Assembly: GCA_037447605.1 (NCBI GenBank)
Contig: CM074805.1
Span: 4,180,936 to 4,244,935, forward strand
Source: Zygnema circumcarinatum
Lineage: Eukaryota > Streptophyta > Zygnematophyceae > Zygnematales > Zygnemataceae
Reading direction: 5' to 3'
Length of the DNA: 64,000 nucleotides
Shown here: one piece after another, positions 41,246 to 53,000 of the stretch
Layout: every line of letters starts with the position of its first letter
How positions within the stretch are numbered: the first letter of the stretch is position 1
Notes under the pieces: generated by a model
Databases searched by the model: none
What the model saw: the letters and a program-made list of their open reading frames with translations, nothing else
What the model was told of the DNA's origin: nothing
Translations under genes and position numbers: made by a program

Positions 41246-43324
41246 ATGATTGCAAAGTTTGACGCGTTTCAGGAGAAGATGTCCGGCGCTAGACACTCAA
41301 GTCCGGAGCGTCATATCAAAGAGACGAAGAAGTCTACGTTTGAAGATTACTTTGATCCTATTTGGTTGAGGGAGGTAGCACGGAAGACAGAGAAGAAGCA
41401 GAAAGTTAAACCAGCGCGTGCTGCGGTGGTACATGGAGACACTACATCAGAGGTCGTGGCAGCCTCGTCTGACTTTGACTGGCCAGAGAATGAATTGCGC
41501 ACCATGCTGAGTTCTCGGGTTGCAGGGGAATTTTCGTCGGAAACCAGCAGCGGATCAAGTTTAGAAAGCCGACAAAGTCGTCAGCGACGCGCCGCAAACT
41601 CGGCCGGTGAGTATGTGAACAGCCTCAATTATTGTTCAGCAAAAAAATAATCGGAAACTATGAATCAGATTCAGATTTCACGCTACTGGTGTTGACATGT
41701 TTAGTCGTGTTGAAGGTAAGCCATGATTCTGTGCTATCTTATTCGTTGTACAACCATTTTGCATTCGCGCAACCTTGTTAAAAAGCAGAATTCGAGGAAC
41801 GAAGCACCTGGAACGACGAAGTGAGCAAAAAGAGGGGCAGCAAAAAGAGACAAAGGTCTCAAAGTAGCTGCGAGTCAACACGTCCACAGGAATGTGAAGA
41901 CGTAGACAGTCACACTGGAACGTTCAGTTTTGCAATCGACGAATTCGAGCGTTTCAAGAAGGACGTGACGCCATTTCGACAGAGTGGCGAAGGAGGTGGG
42001 AGATGAAAAGAATCATTTACTTGTCTTGCACTTCATGTAAGCTTAGCCGTTTGAAGTGCTTAGCTGCCTGGTAATGCTCGGCATCTGCGCTTGGCTGGAA
42101 CTACTCACTTTGTGGGACATTGCCCTGGCCAGATATCTCCGGCTCTAAAGAGGTGGTCTCCAACACGAGCATTTCAAACAGTTCTCCGACTTCCAAGTCA
42201 CGAACATGACTATCAGTTTAGAAGGTCGTATGTTTTTAGTCAACGTTCGGTATTTAACTCGTCAAGATTGTCAAGATGCGTAATCTATGTACTTACGTAC
42301 TGGTCAACCGAGAATGTACCCGATTGTCCTTGGACGATAAGCAAAGACGAACAGGCCTTGAAACAGCTCCGCATACTGCTAGTGGTTTTGTCCTTTTTTC
42401 CCTACTTGGGCTGCCTTTGGCTGTCTATCTCTTAAGCTTGATTCGTCTGATCTATTGCTGCTATTCGACATAAGTAACATCCTTTGTTGCCGAACGGCCC
42501 TGGTCTGTTCTGATGGGACTACAAGGTTTAGTGGACCGCTGCTTGTGCATACTGAAGCAAAATTTAGAGTATGAAGGAGAAGCTATAAGGAAAAAGAAAA
42601 GTGCAGCAGGTGCTCCTTCGCAGGAACCACTTCAGGGACACATTGCAGATGAAGGCAAACGAGAAAAGAAGGTACTAAAAACGAGAACCATGATGGGAGT
42701 TTTCAGGAACCTTCTCAAAGTAACAGGAAAGCAACAACGAGCCTTGCTTTCAGAATCGTTTTAGAAGTCATGCCCTGTACAACCAAGATACTGCTCCTCC
42801 TACACAGCTGCCTCCAAGCCTCCGTACATTATCAAGCAACGAGTAAGAATGAAGCTCATTACTGCCTACCATTCAATGACACGGATGGAAGCCATGTCGC
42901 CTCCGACAGCGCAGGCTTACACCGGACTCAGACAGCAATGTTCTCCTCCACACCCCCCCCCCCCCTCCCTCTTCCCCACCCCCCCTCCAATGTCTCCTCC
43001 TCCACATGCCGTCGGAGCCATAAAAGGGGATCAAGCCATATTCTCCATTCACGACTCCAACGTTAACTCTTCCAAAGCGCTCCTCGCCAGGCCAACACCC
43101 CCGTCTGGTGCTGGAAAGGCCGTCCTCATTACTCCACAAAGGGCTGAAGTTTTGCGGGCACAAGCTGGTAGGTTGACTAGGACAAGCACTAACGTAGACA
43201 TCCGAATTCTAACATGTTCGAACCCCTAAACTCCCACGCCACGTGTCCAGGGCTAGGTGGTATGCAAAACGCCACAATCATTCCACGCCCAGCAAAACAA
43301 GAGAGTGCGAGACAGATCTTCTGA
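41246..43324 (+). CDS. Unrecognised basic, Ser/Pro-rich protein (probable nuclear)
   Basis: Predicted 358 aa from ATG 41246; exons 41246-41606, 41789-41995, 42568-42671, 42765-42842, 42915-43167, 43251-43324, phases 1,1,0,0,1 all consistent. A stop lies directly upstream in frame, so either translation starts at 41246 (or 41279) or an upstream exon splices in at the CAG at 41272. Visible features: FEDYFDPIWLREVARKTEKK, an acidic stretch around SSDFDWPENELRTML, a bipartite-like basic cluster (SKKRGSKKRQR), IDEFERFKKDV, a Pro run (about 260-280) and a C-terminus GLGGMQNATIIPRP. The Pro-rich SPPHPPPP part follows a homopolymer C tract and may be variable. I do not recognise a domain. Exon 5 start (42915) is one of two acceptors that fit. 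It converges on MOS11. Confidence 0.6.
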
Positions 43325-43805
43325 AGTTGTCAAACCGACAGAAGGGAAGAAACAGCAAAGACAAGTGCAATGGAATCGAAAATCTGCAGGAGGAAGTCCC
43401 GGTTCACACTCAGACCTCAACACTGCAGCCCGGAAGTGACGAAGTATGCAAATCTGATTCGAAGAACATCAAGCAACTGCAAGCCTCAAAGATGTGGCCC
43501 CTCGACTAATACACATTGCAACAACAGTCAGCAAGACTAACATCCTAAAAAGACATGTAAGCATAGAGCAAATGGAAAGGAATGAACAGGCGTACAGGCA
43601 GGGCAATACGTTAGAACCCAAGCAGTGACTAGTGCAAAGGCAAGCAATGCAGCGTGCAGCACCTTCCCCTGGACACACACCGGGCTACTATTCGCGAAAA
43701 AACTCAATAAAAATTGAGCCACTCAAAGCATGTGCTTCAAACCAGCGTTCAAAGCACATGCTTCAACCGCCACCCTACGCCATTTCAATGGCTGAATTAC
43801 CAACT
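43325..43805. other. Short convergent spacer
   Basis: 481 bp between the stop codons of the unknown gene and MOS11; both 3' untranslated regions must lie here. Near 43723-43765 a 12-bp inverted pair (AAGCATGTGCTT / AAGCACATGCTT) is present. Confidence 0.5.
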
Positions 43806-45678
43806 CTATACAAGTGTGGGAGGGTTCTGAGCAGCAAACTTCTCTGCTCGCATTTTTTTCTTCGCTTCCAGGTCAATGTCACCTTTAACAGGTATTCCAA
43901 ACCTGCAAAACCAAAGAACAAGATTACGACCTGTTTGTAAAATTGAAACAGGTATATCAATGGCCAAAACTTCTGCAACAAGCCAGTCCAAAAATATAGC
44001 CAAAGAATTGAACAAAAAACTATATCTTGTAACAAACCCTAAGCGCGTCCGTCCACATATGTGATTACGGCCAAGTATGACAGACTGTCTAAAAGACCTT
44101 ATGCGGCTGATGTCTGTGATTGACTGAAACTACATCCAAATTTTGAAATCACATGTACCAGGCATAACTCCGTTGGCAGTAAAACACTTCGCAAACAACA
44201 TCTTACAAGATCAAAACTAAGTGACTTCTCCAAATAACTCCCATTCAAAATTTAATGATACGTCTAATGCATTTGATCGAACGAATTTCATGTTGCATCC
44301 CAGACTTGACACGAGAACCGATTCGAAAACGTCAATCACGCACTTAATAGTCACACATGAAGAGTACTGATTTTTCATTGCATCATGTTCTTCGAGACAT
44401 GCAACTAAAATATCCTCAATGCTGCAAAACAAAACCACCTTCTGATTGTCAAATTATTAAGTGACAGCCTATCGAGTTGGCATCAACAAACCACATTGTT
44501 GCAAGAAAAACTCTACGCCTTCGAAGGGATGACGAAAGGGGTTCTGCTTTACCTCTCTGCACGACGCCTCTTCTTGTCGATTTCTTCGGCACTAGTGATG
44601 TTGCTCGAACCAAACCGCTCTGCCCTTGCAGATTTTTTGCTCGTCTCTTCATTCGCATCACTTACAACCTTCGTGCTTGCCACCAAATCCGTAGATTTTG
44701 GGAGTCCAAAGCGTTCCGCTCGAGCTGCCTTTTTTTCGGCTTCAGCAGCAGCGTCTGCAGCGTTAGGAGTACTCTTGGTCTGCTTGATGTTGAATCGTTC
44801 AGCCCTTGCAGCAAGCTTACCATCCTCAGACTCGCTTCCTTTCAACCCAAATCTGCAGGATGTGGCCAAAACACGTCATATACGTGCATAAGGAGAGGTG
44901 ACTTTCGGTGAAAAGCTTCAGTAGCACAAACACGCGACAATATTCGATCGGATCCACACGAATGGAAGGCCGGGGGCAGAAACGCAAACTCTGAGACGAG
45001 ATTCCAGTCAATATTGTACCAAAAAAATGCAAATAGAAAACACAAAAGCGATAAACTAAAAATGGAGTAATACAAAGGGAAGAATCAAGAGAGAAATACT
45101 CACTTTTCTGCCCTAGCCTTCCTCTTGTCGCCTTCAGAAGCCACAACCTCTATTCCAAACCGTTCTGCACGCTTCTGCTTCTTTTCAGTCTCAGTCTCCG
45201 CTTTGTCTTTAGCCACATCATTGCCCTCGCCAGAAATAGACGTCTGTCCTTCGCCAGCTTTCTGATTATCCTCCACAGCAGAAGCACCCTCTACCTTCAC
45301 ATCATTAGGCTCCACAACGTTCGACTGAAGAGTATCCGTCTTTGCACCATTCTCAGAAATACGTTTCAAACCCTCAGAAGAAGCTGAATCTGGCACGGCG
45401 CCAATAGCAGGATCCTTCACATCCATTGGAGGCCCACCAAGTGTGCTACCTCCAGTCGTATCTGCTTGCTTTGTTTGCTCGCTTGCCGCATCTACCTTCG
45501 CTGGCTTTGCATCCGAAGGCACACCACTGGCTGAAGGACCTTTCTCGGATGCAAGCGCTGCTTCCAAACGATCAATAAGCTTTGCCTTCAGCCCGGAGGT
45601 ATCCAGGTCTCTCTTGGCAAGCTCATCTCTGAGCTCCTGCACCTTCAATTTCTTCGGGTCTGAGGGAGGGGTATCCAT
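43806..45678 (-). CDS. MOS11: SAP-domain mRNA-export protein, MOS11/SARNP/Tho1 homologue
   Basis: Predicted 323 aa; exons (5'->3') 45678-45104, 44852-44553, 43902-43806, all GT-AG and in phase. Residues 9-43 are a SAP DNA/RNA-binding motif (LKVQELRDELAKRDLDTSGL, KAKLIDRLEAAL). After a long acidic Ser/Glu-rich linker, seven RAER/KFG repeats follow: KRAERFGIE, ARAEKFGLK, ARAERFNIK, ARAERFGLP, ARAERFGSS, RRAERFGIP, MRAEKFAAQ. This SAP plus RAERFG architecture is that of Arabidopsis MOS11, human SARNP/CIP29 and yeast Tho1, nuclear proteins that bind the DEAD-box helicase UAP56/Sub2 and help mRNP assembly and export. In Arabidopsis MOS11 is needed for full immune signalling. Divergent neighbour of MOR1 across 1361 bp. 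Confidence 0.93.
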
Positions 45679-47039
45679 GTCTACTGCAGAAGGCAGACAA
45701 CACAGACACTTCCGGCTCCAAGACGCAGTTCTACTCTTCTAATCTCGGCAGAAAAACTTGCAAAAGAGGCCCCTTCTCTCCCTGCAGACTTCTACTTCAA
45801 AGACAAACTTGATCAACCTAATTCCTAAAGACACTACAGCAAATGTCGCAGAAGATGCTGTCGCGAAATCTGCAGAAGACGCCCCGCTTCTCCCCCTCTG
45901 ACTCTTGCTCCAAAGTACAGCTTCACCTTTAACAACAACTTCTACACCTTCACGAGACTGCGGCAAATCTTGTAGATGAGATGACGCAGCAAACACTGCG
46001 GTGGCTTGACCCCTGCTCAGTCCTGGCCCAACGCTCAGCTTCGCCCACTCGATTGCTCCAACAAATTCGACGACACGACAGCAACTCTGACGGACGACGC
46101 TGTAGGCGGAAAAGTAGGGCTGTTTCCTCTCCTGATCGACTCTTGAAGCACAAGCACACTGCCTCGCCTCCCCTCCTCTCCGCCAAGTCCTCCCACACCT
46201 AAGAAAGCTGCAGCGCCTTCCCTCAGCTCCCGCCTGCCCCTGTCTCCCTCCGCCGCAATGCCCCTCCCTTCCTCGCGTCCCTTCCCTTCCTCGCGTCCCT
46301 TCCTTTCCGCGTCCAAACCCTTCGGCCTCCCTTTCACCTCCGAGGGGGGCCGCCGTAGGGCTCCGTACATATCCGTACACGCGGAGCATGCTATGTATGC
46401 CACGATGCTATTTGTTTGCCCATGCCATGTCATGCGGCATGGCGCCATGTGAGACCAATGCCATGCATGCCAGTTCCCCTTCCCATCCATGGTCGACGCA
46501 TGGCATCCCACCATCCATCCATCCATCCATCCATCCATCCATGCATCCCTCCAGAGCAGGTCGGGCCGTACGGCTGTCGGCGGACTCGGCCAAGTTGCTA
46601 ACGTTCCGCTGGCGAGCAGTCGCCGTACGGACGGAGCCAAGGGCCGTCCGCCGAGCAAGTGTTTTTCCGTTCACGTTCAGCCGTACGGCCGTACCGAAGC
46701 CGTTCCTCCACTGCTCCGTACAGTACGGCGTCCCTGAAAGTGTACGTTCTCCAGCAAATGTCATACTGATACTGTACGACCAGACATTGAATAACCGTTT
46801 CGGTTGTACGATCAACGGGAGGAGACTAGCCCAATTCAAATCTACTGGCCGCCTCCATTCTGCGGGAGTGCGGGAGCAGAGGGAGAGAGAGGCGCTGCTG
46901 CTGCTGCTGCTGCTGCAAGGTGGAGGGAGGGAGGCTACAGCTGGCTGGTGCATGCCTCCTGCTTAGCGCTTGGAGAGCCTGTGACCTAGTGTATTGTTTA
47001 GCTGGTAATACTACATAATTCTGAATACAAAAGCGAGCC
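45679..47039. promoter_or_regulatory. Divergent promoter region MOS11-MOR1 with CGTACGG cluster
   Basis: Between divergent start codons. From about 46360 to 46810 GTAC motifs are dense (CCGTACAT, CCGTACAC, CCGTACGGC, CCGTACGGACGG, CCGTACGGCCGTACC, CCGTACAGTACGG, TGTACGAC, TGTACGATC). It also holds a (CCAT)n run at 46509-46543 and a (GCT)n run at 46892-46916 in the probable MOR1 leader. TATA-like elements are not clear. Confidence 0.5.
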
Positions 47040-50000
47040 ATGGCGGATGACGAGGCTAACTTGTTGCTGGAAGCAAAGAAACTTCCTTTCGAGGAGCGGT
47101 TGGCTCACAAAAACTGGAAAGTGAGGAACGCTGCATACATTGACATCGCTTCTATATGTGACGGCGTCAGTGATCCAAAGGACCCAAGGTTGAAGGAGTT
47201 TGGTGAGTGCATGAGTACTTTGGCCATTGCACTTGCTCACAGAAGAATTGGATATTTTTTAGCTTTAGAAGTAGAAGTAAATGAAACCAATTTATGGTCA
47301 AATAGCGGTGTATAGAATCTGTCCCATTGATGCCGTTTTCTTTTTTTAAATTTCGTTGGACAGGGCCTCTTTTTAAGAAAGCAGTGTCGGACTCCAATGC
47401 ACCCGCACAGGAGAAGGCATTGGATGCACTCATTGCTTATCAGAAGGCTGCAGACTCAGATGCGGGAAAGTAAGTATCGCATCTACCATCTCGACACTGC
47501 TCTCAGCGAGAAGGGGATCATGCCTACTGTCCAATACATACAATGACGGCTTCGAGGAAATTCCAGATTTTCAATTGACATGAATATTGTTTTATCCCTT
47601 TTTTAATATACTTTTTTCTTCAGTTGTCGTGGTCGCAATAGAGCCATGATGACACTTACGAGTCCGTCAACTTCGCTAGCCAATAATTTTTTGGGCCTGT
47701 TACTTCATTCAGGTTTGCTAAGGAGGTGTGCGATGCTATCGCTGCTAAATGTCTTACGGGGCGTACAAAAACCCTTGAGAAAGCAAATACGGCTTTTTTG
47801 CTCTGGGTGGAGTTAGAGGCTGCGGAAGCTTTGATGGTAATCCTCGTCCAATATTGACTCTTGTGTCAATGAAATGAAGAGGAGAAAACCGTAAGCAATT
47901 TTTTTGAGACATTCAAATGCTCGTTATGATGTGCTAAGACAGATAGCAGTTCTCTTGTCCCAGCTCTTTGTAGCTTTCTTGCCAAGGCGACTTGACAATG
48001 AAGTATGGTGTTTTGTGCCTCGCGTGCAGGATGCTATGGATAAAGCTGTCAAGAGCAAGGTTGCAAAGGCTGTTGTCCCAGCTGTAGAAGCAGTTTATGA
48101 TGCACTTCGGTAAAGTTTCCATCACGGCCAGGTCCTTTGTTTTCCTAGACGTATCTTTTGTTCTGTTTTGAGTTATTTTAACGGACACGCAGAGTCCTCG
48201 TTTCCCTTCTGAATTCATTGTTGTCCACAGTTTGCAAAGGTGGGTAATCACTACTTTCGTCCCGTGTGGCTGCAGTGGCTTTGGTATCAAGGTGGTGCCG
48301 CCAAAACGCGTACTTAAACTCTTGCCGGAGTTATTCAATCACGCAGACGAGAAAGTTCGTGCCATGGCAAAGGCTCTTGCTGTGGAGCTGACAAAATGGA
48401 TTGGAAAGGATGCTGTGAAGAGGTTGTTGTTTGATGGCTTACGAGAGGCTACGGTAAGGAAAGCAATTTATTTTTCTGTGTAGACGAACTAGTTTTGGAT
48501 TGTACTACAAGAGGAAAGAAGTGTCGCATCTGGGGTCACATAAACCAGGAAACGTGAAGGGCATCCTCCGATACGGAATGCTGATAAAATTCCCTTATGC
48601 TGTTTACTTATCTTGCAGCAAAAAGAAATGGAAGCCGAGCTTGAGAAGGTTGAAGGTCAAGCTGTGCCCACCCGCAGGATCAGGTCTGAAATGGAGATGG
48701 CCCCCGTGGAAGTTGAGGAGCTCGATGAAGAACAGGCTTCAAGTTCTGAAGTGAATGGAGATGCCCAACCAGGTAATTGCGCAAATTCACATGTGTACAA
48801 GTATTTGAAAGTGTGCTTCATGCCTATAGCTACAAGTTCTATAATCACTTTTTTGCACCATGCATTGTACAACTTGTCGATCATGATATGGACTGGTAAA
48901 TAAGCACAATTACACTAGGAGTGTAAAACCGAGAAGTCATGAAGTTACCTGTTGCAGCTATATGCTTGCATGGATTTAGTCACACTTAAACTAGTCTCCT
49001 ACGTTCCCTTAACTACACTTGTTTTTTAGGGGAAGCATTTCTTGTTATATTTGTAGCTGGCAGCGCATTTTGATCCGAACTGGCTATTCCTTGCCCTCTT
49101 TCTGTGAATGAATTCGTAAGTGCCCGAAGAACGATTCTCAAGCAAGTGTTCTGTCGCAATTTAGACTTAATGCCATCACTCTTGCTGAAAGATGGCCTAA
49201 AGTTCAAAAAGGAGAAATGTACTATGCTGAAGATTCATTGGGACTCGGAACTTCTGCGATGATGCCCTTTGGATGATGATATGTTTTCTAACGAAGCACG
49301 ACATTCAAGAGGTCCAAAAAATTGAGTAGCGAGAGTATCCTTAGGCTACACCCAGGTCTAGGAGACAGTTTAATGCAGTTCATGGTACAAACTGATGGAA
49401 TTTTGCAGCCATGCTCCTTTACAAACACACGTCCTGATATCTTTAACTTTGCCAAGTGTTAGTTTTAAACAATCCCCTTGAAAGTTGGTTGGCTCAAGTT
49501 ATGGACAGTATTTAATGAGCGTCCAAGATGTTAGAAAATGTATGGTGTAATGAGTCCAGCTTATCTTTGCTCATTTCTCCGGGTTTGAGCGACATGACAA
49601 GTACTCAAATGCGTTTCACACCTGGGTGTTATCCTAGGAGTTGCTAAATGCTTCGTCCCTGTTCCCTGTTCCCTGTTCCCTCGTTCCTGGTCCCTGACTC
49701 AGAAGTGGTCAAACACCACTACAACTACGATGAGCGCTCTTCTTCTAGTAGATGACATAGAACGGAGTGTTTTAATTTATGTGTTGCCATCAGATCGACT
49801 GCGCTATTCATATGGCATGCTTGGCGTTGGAAGCATCACTAATGCTGGTTGCTAGCATGGACTTTACAGGTGCGGTGGTGGTGGATGAATACGAGCTTTG
49901 TGATCCAGTGGACATACTTACTCCACTCAACAAGACATCCTTTTGGGCCGGAATTGTAAGGAAGAAAATCTCAATAGGGACTTCAGTCTTCATTTCTTAG

Positions 50001-53000
50001 GAATCTTGAACTTATGTCCACTTCCGTTTTTACTCTTTGCACAGCTAGGTGTGACTTGTCACATATTTTCCAGATTCCTTGTTTCAACTTGTCTTTTGAC
50101 ACAGATCTATTCTGATACTGACAGGTCTCAACGAAGTGGTCTGAAAGAAAAGAAGCAGTGGCAGAGCTCACCAGGCTTGCTTCAGCTAGGAGGATTGCAT
50201 CTGCTGACTTTACCCCTGTCAACCGAACTCTGAAAAAGGTATTTTAATCAATACCTTTTTTTTTCTTTTCTTTTTCATGGTTAGCTAATGGGCAACTTGA
50301 TTTTGACGCAGCACAGCACCACAGTTCAATTAGACTTTAATAAAAGTGCTAATTGATGGTTCGAGAAACTAAGGTTACGATACCAGAAGGGTTGATTTGC
50401 TAGAGAAACAGATTGCTCAGTTTCTGCAAAGTCATGTATTGACATCGCAACAATGTGCTTGATTCACTTTTGGTCCCCTTTCCTTTGCTTATTTGCAGTT
50501 CGTCCCACACAGAACACTAGCACTTAGTTGTTGTCAAACAGTCTGCTTTCGGTACTATTACCTAGTTACTAAATCGTGCTACGGGGCACTGACACTCCGC
50601 AGCCATTCGCTTCCTTTTCTGAAGCATGAACGGGATTGCATCGCAATACCGAATTACCTGTCTTGTTGGTTTGTTTATGGTTGCAGCTGATTACAGATGT
50701 GAACATGGCAGTATCCTTGGAGGCCATCCAGGCTGTGGGGCTGTTGGCTGCTGGTCTTCGAAGCGATTACGCCGGCGGCTCGCAGATGCTGTTGCCCATC
50801 TTGCTGGTAATATCTTAAGGAAACATGTCTTGCCAACCTTTATGAGAAATTTTGCTGCGTTTATTTGGAATGCCATTTCAACTAAACACTTAGCTTAACA
50901 TTGAGATACCTGTAATTCTCTCGCAGGACAAGTTTAAGGAGAAGAAGCCTACGATAGTTGCTGCCCTGCGAGAAACTTTGCGGAGCATGTTCAGAGGGGC
51001 TTGTATTGGCTTTAATGAGATCACAGAAGGTGTGAAGGCTCTCCGTTTGCCATTGATCACATAATTATTTCGTGTGTCTGGGCATAAGCGGATCACGTGC
51101 TCACTGTTATCTTAATTGGAAGAGTTTGTAGGCTGTTGACGTAGTTGATGTCACTGGCTTTGACAGCCGGATGTTTGAGACAAAGAGAGTGTCCTTCGTT
51201 GTTTCATCAGACCTTTCAGCAATGTTATGTGATGCAAGTATGCGACAGGAAAATGCTATAATTCTTTCATATGTTGATGTCTCTGAACAAAGCTCGGATG
51301 CTGGCATTCTACTGTTTATTGTTGGGTGTGGACAAAGCAGACTTCAAGGTTGCTGTGAAGAATAAAGTGCCATCGGCTCGTGCAGAAGCGCTCCTTTGGG
51401 TGGCGGAATGTATAGAGTATAGCAAGGCCCCGGAATTACTTAAAATTCACAAAGAATATGTCCCTATCTTGATGGAGGTAACTTCTTCCTCTAAGTCACC
51501 AGTTAGCCCTTTTCGCGTAGAATTAGTTTGGCCTGCAGACTGCAGACTGTGTTTCTCACTTACTTTCCTGGGAATTCGAATGGTCGCTCATGCTGCCCTT
51601 TCTCGTTGGAGTTGCCCTTCGTTGGTTTGTCACTGTGCAGATTGTATCTGTGCTTGCTTGATCCTATATAAGGGATAGCGTAGGACCTTTGCGGATGTAA
51701 GAGGTGCTTCGCTCCATCACGAGCGGGTCAGGAATGCACGATTAGTTGTTTGCGGTTGTTGCAATTACTTAGCAAAGTTTTGGAGAGCCACTCAAATACA
51801 TGAACTGAGTACACGGTTTGTTGTATGGCATTTGCGTATCTGACTAGTAGCGTGGTCAAATCAGACAACCTGAATATCATGGATACTTTTGCCCACTTTT
51901 ACGGCCTTTTGAATGCATTGATTTCTCGAGTGGCCGTGATCGCACACAAGGATTCTTTAGTAGCATGGTTTTTTTTTTTTAAAGGGCATTTTTCTGGCCT
52001 CTTTGGTCTTTTTCACTTCTGACTCTTAGCCAGACCCTGTGGCCGTTTGGTAAGGGCGATTGTTGATCTATATTCTGGGCTGCAGTGGGGATCGTAATTT
52101 ATATTTTAAAATATTTGATTGTTTTCCAATACCTTACAATACACCAGATGAGCCTGGAGAGAAAGGCCCCATGCCATTTCGTTGAGCAAGGAGTACTGAG
52201 TTTTGGTGCGATTTGAAAGTAGAATGTAGACTGATGGCCATTTTCAGTTGGCAACTCGTTTTCCCTCAGCAACTCTGAAGCTTCCAGTATGCTTATTTCT
52301 GGAATGGTTTGGGTAACAGTCTTTGCAGGATGCAACCCCTGAGATTCGTGATGCAGCATTCTTGGGTCTCGCAAATATGGCAAAAGTGAGTGTCGATGCA
52401 ACCTGAACATAAGCAGTGCCCTCAGTGGACGAAATTGACATAGAGCTTTTCCTACAGAGAGAAGGAGAATCGAGAAGTAGCCTCCTATACGAAGTCTCCG
52501 TTTAATCTTTGGTCCAGAATGTTGGCTAGGAAGTTACTTGCTACCAGACCACTATGTCATCTTTTGAGTAATGTTATGGGATAATTTTTGTCAGGTTGTG
52601 GGCATGAAGCCTCTTGAACGGTCCCTTGAAAAGTTGGATGACGTTCGGAAAAAGAAGCTCAATGAGCTTATTACAGCAACAGCATCTGCTGTACCCCAAG
52701 CCGTCCAAACTGGCCAAGGAGCATTACCAGGTGACTTTTATGCTTTCCTTTTTACATTTCCCTGGCATTACACTCTCCATCTTCCAGATTCTTAAGGTCG
52801 GTACCAATTTTTTTTGGAAAATAAATGAAATGAGATTGTCTGCGTTGCTACACACCATTTCATATTACGAAAGGCGTTTTTTCTCTCAATGATAGTCAAC
52901 TCCATGTTGCCTCTCCTTTGCCATCAATAAAAATATGGAAGTTGAAAAAGCTTGCAACAACTGGACTAGTCAGTAGCCCTACAGTCCTTCAATTCTGTGC

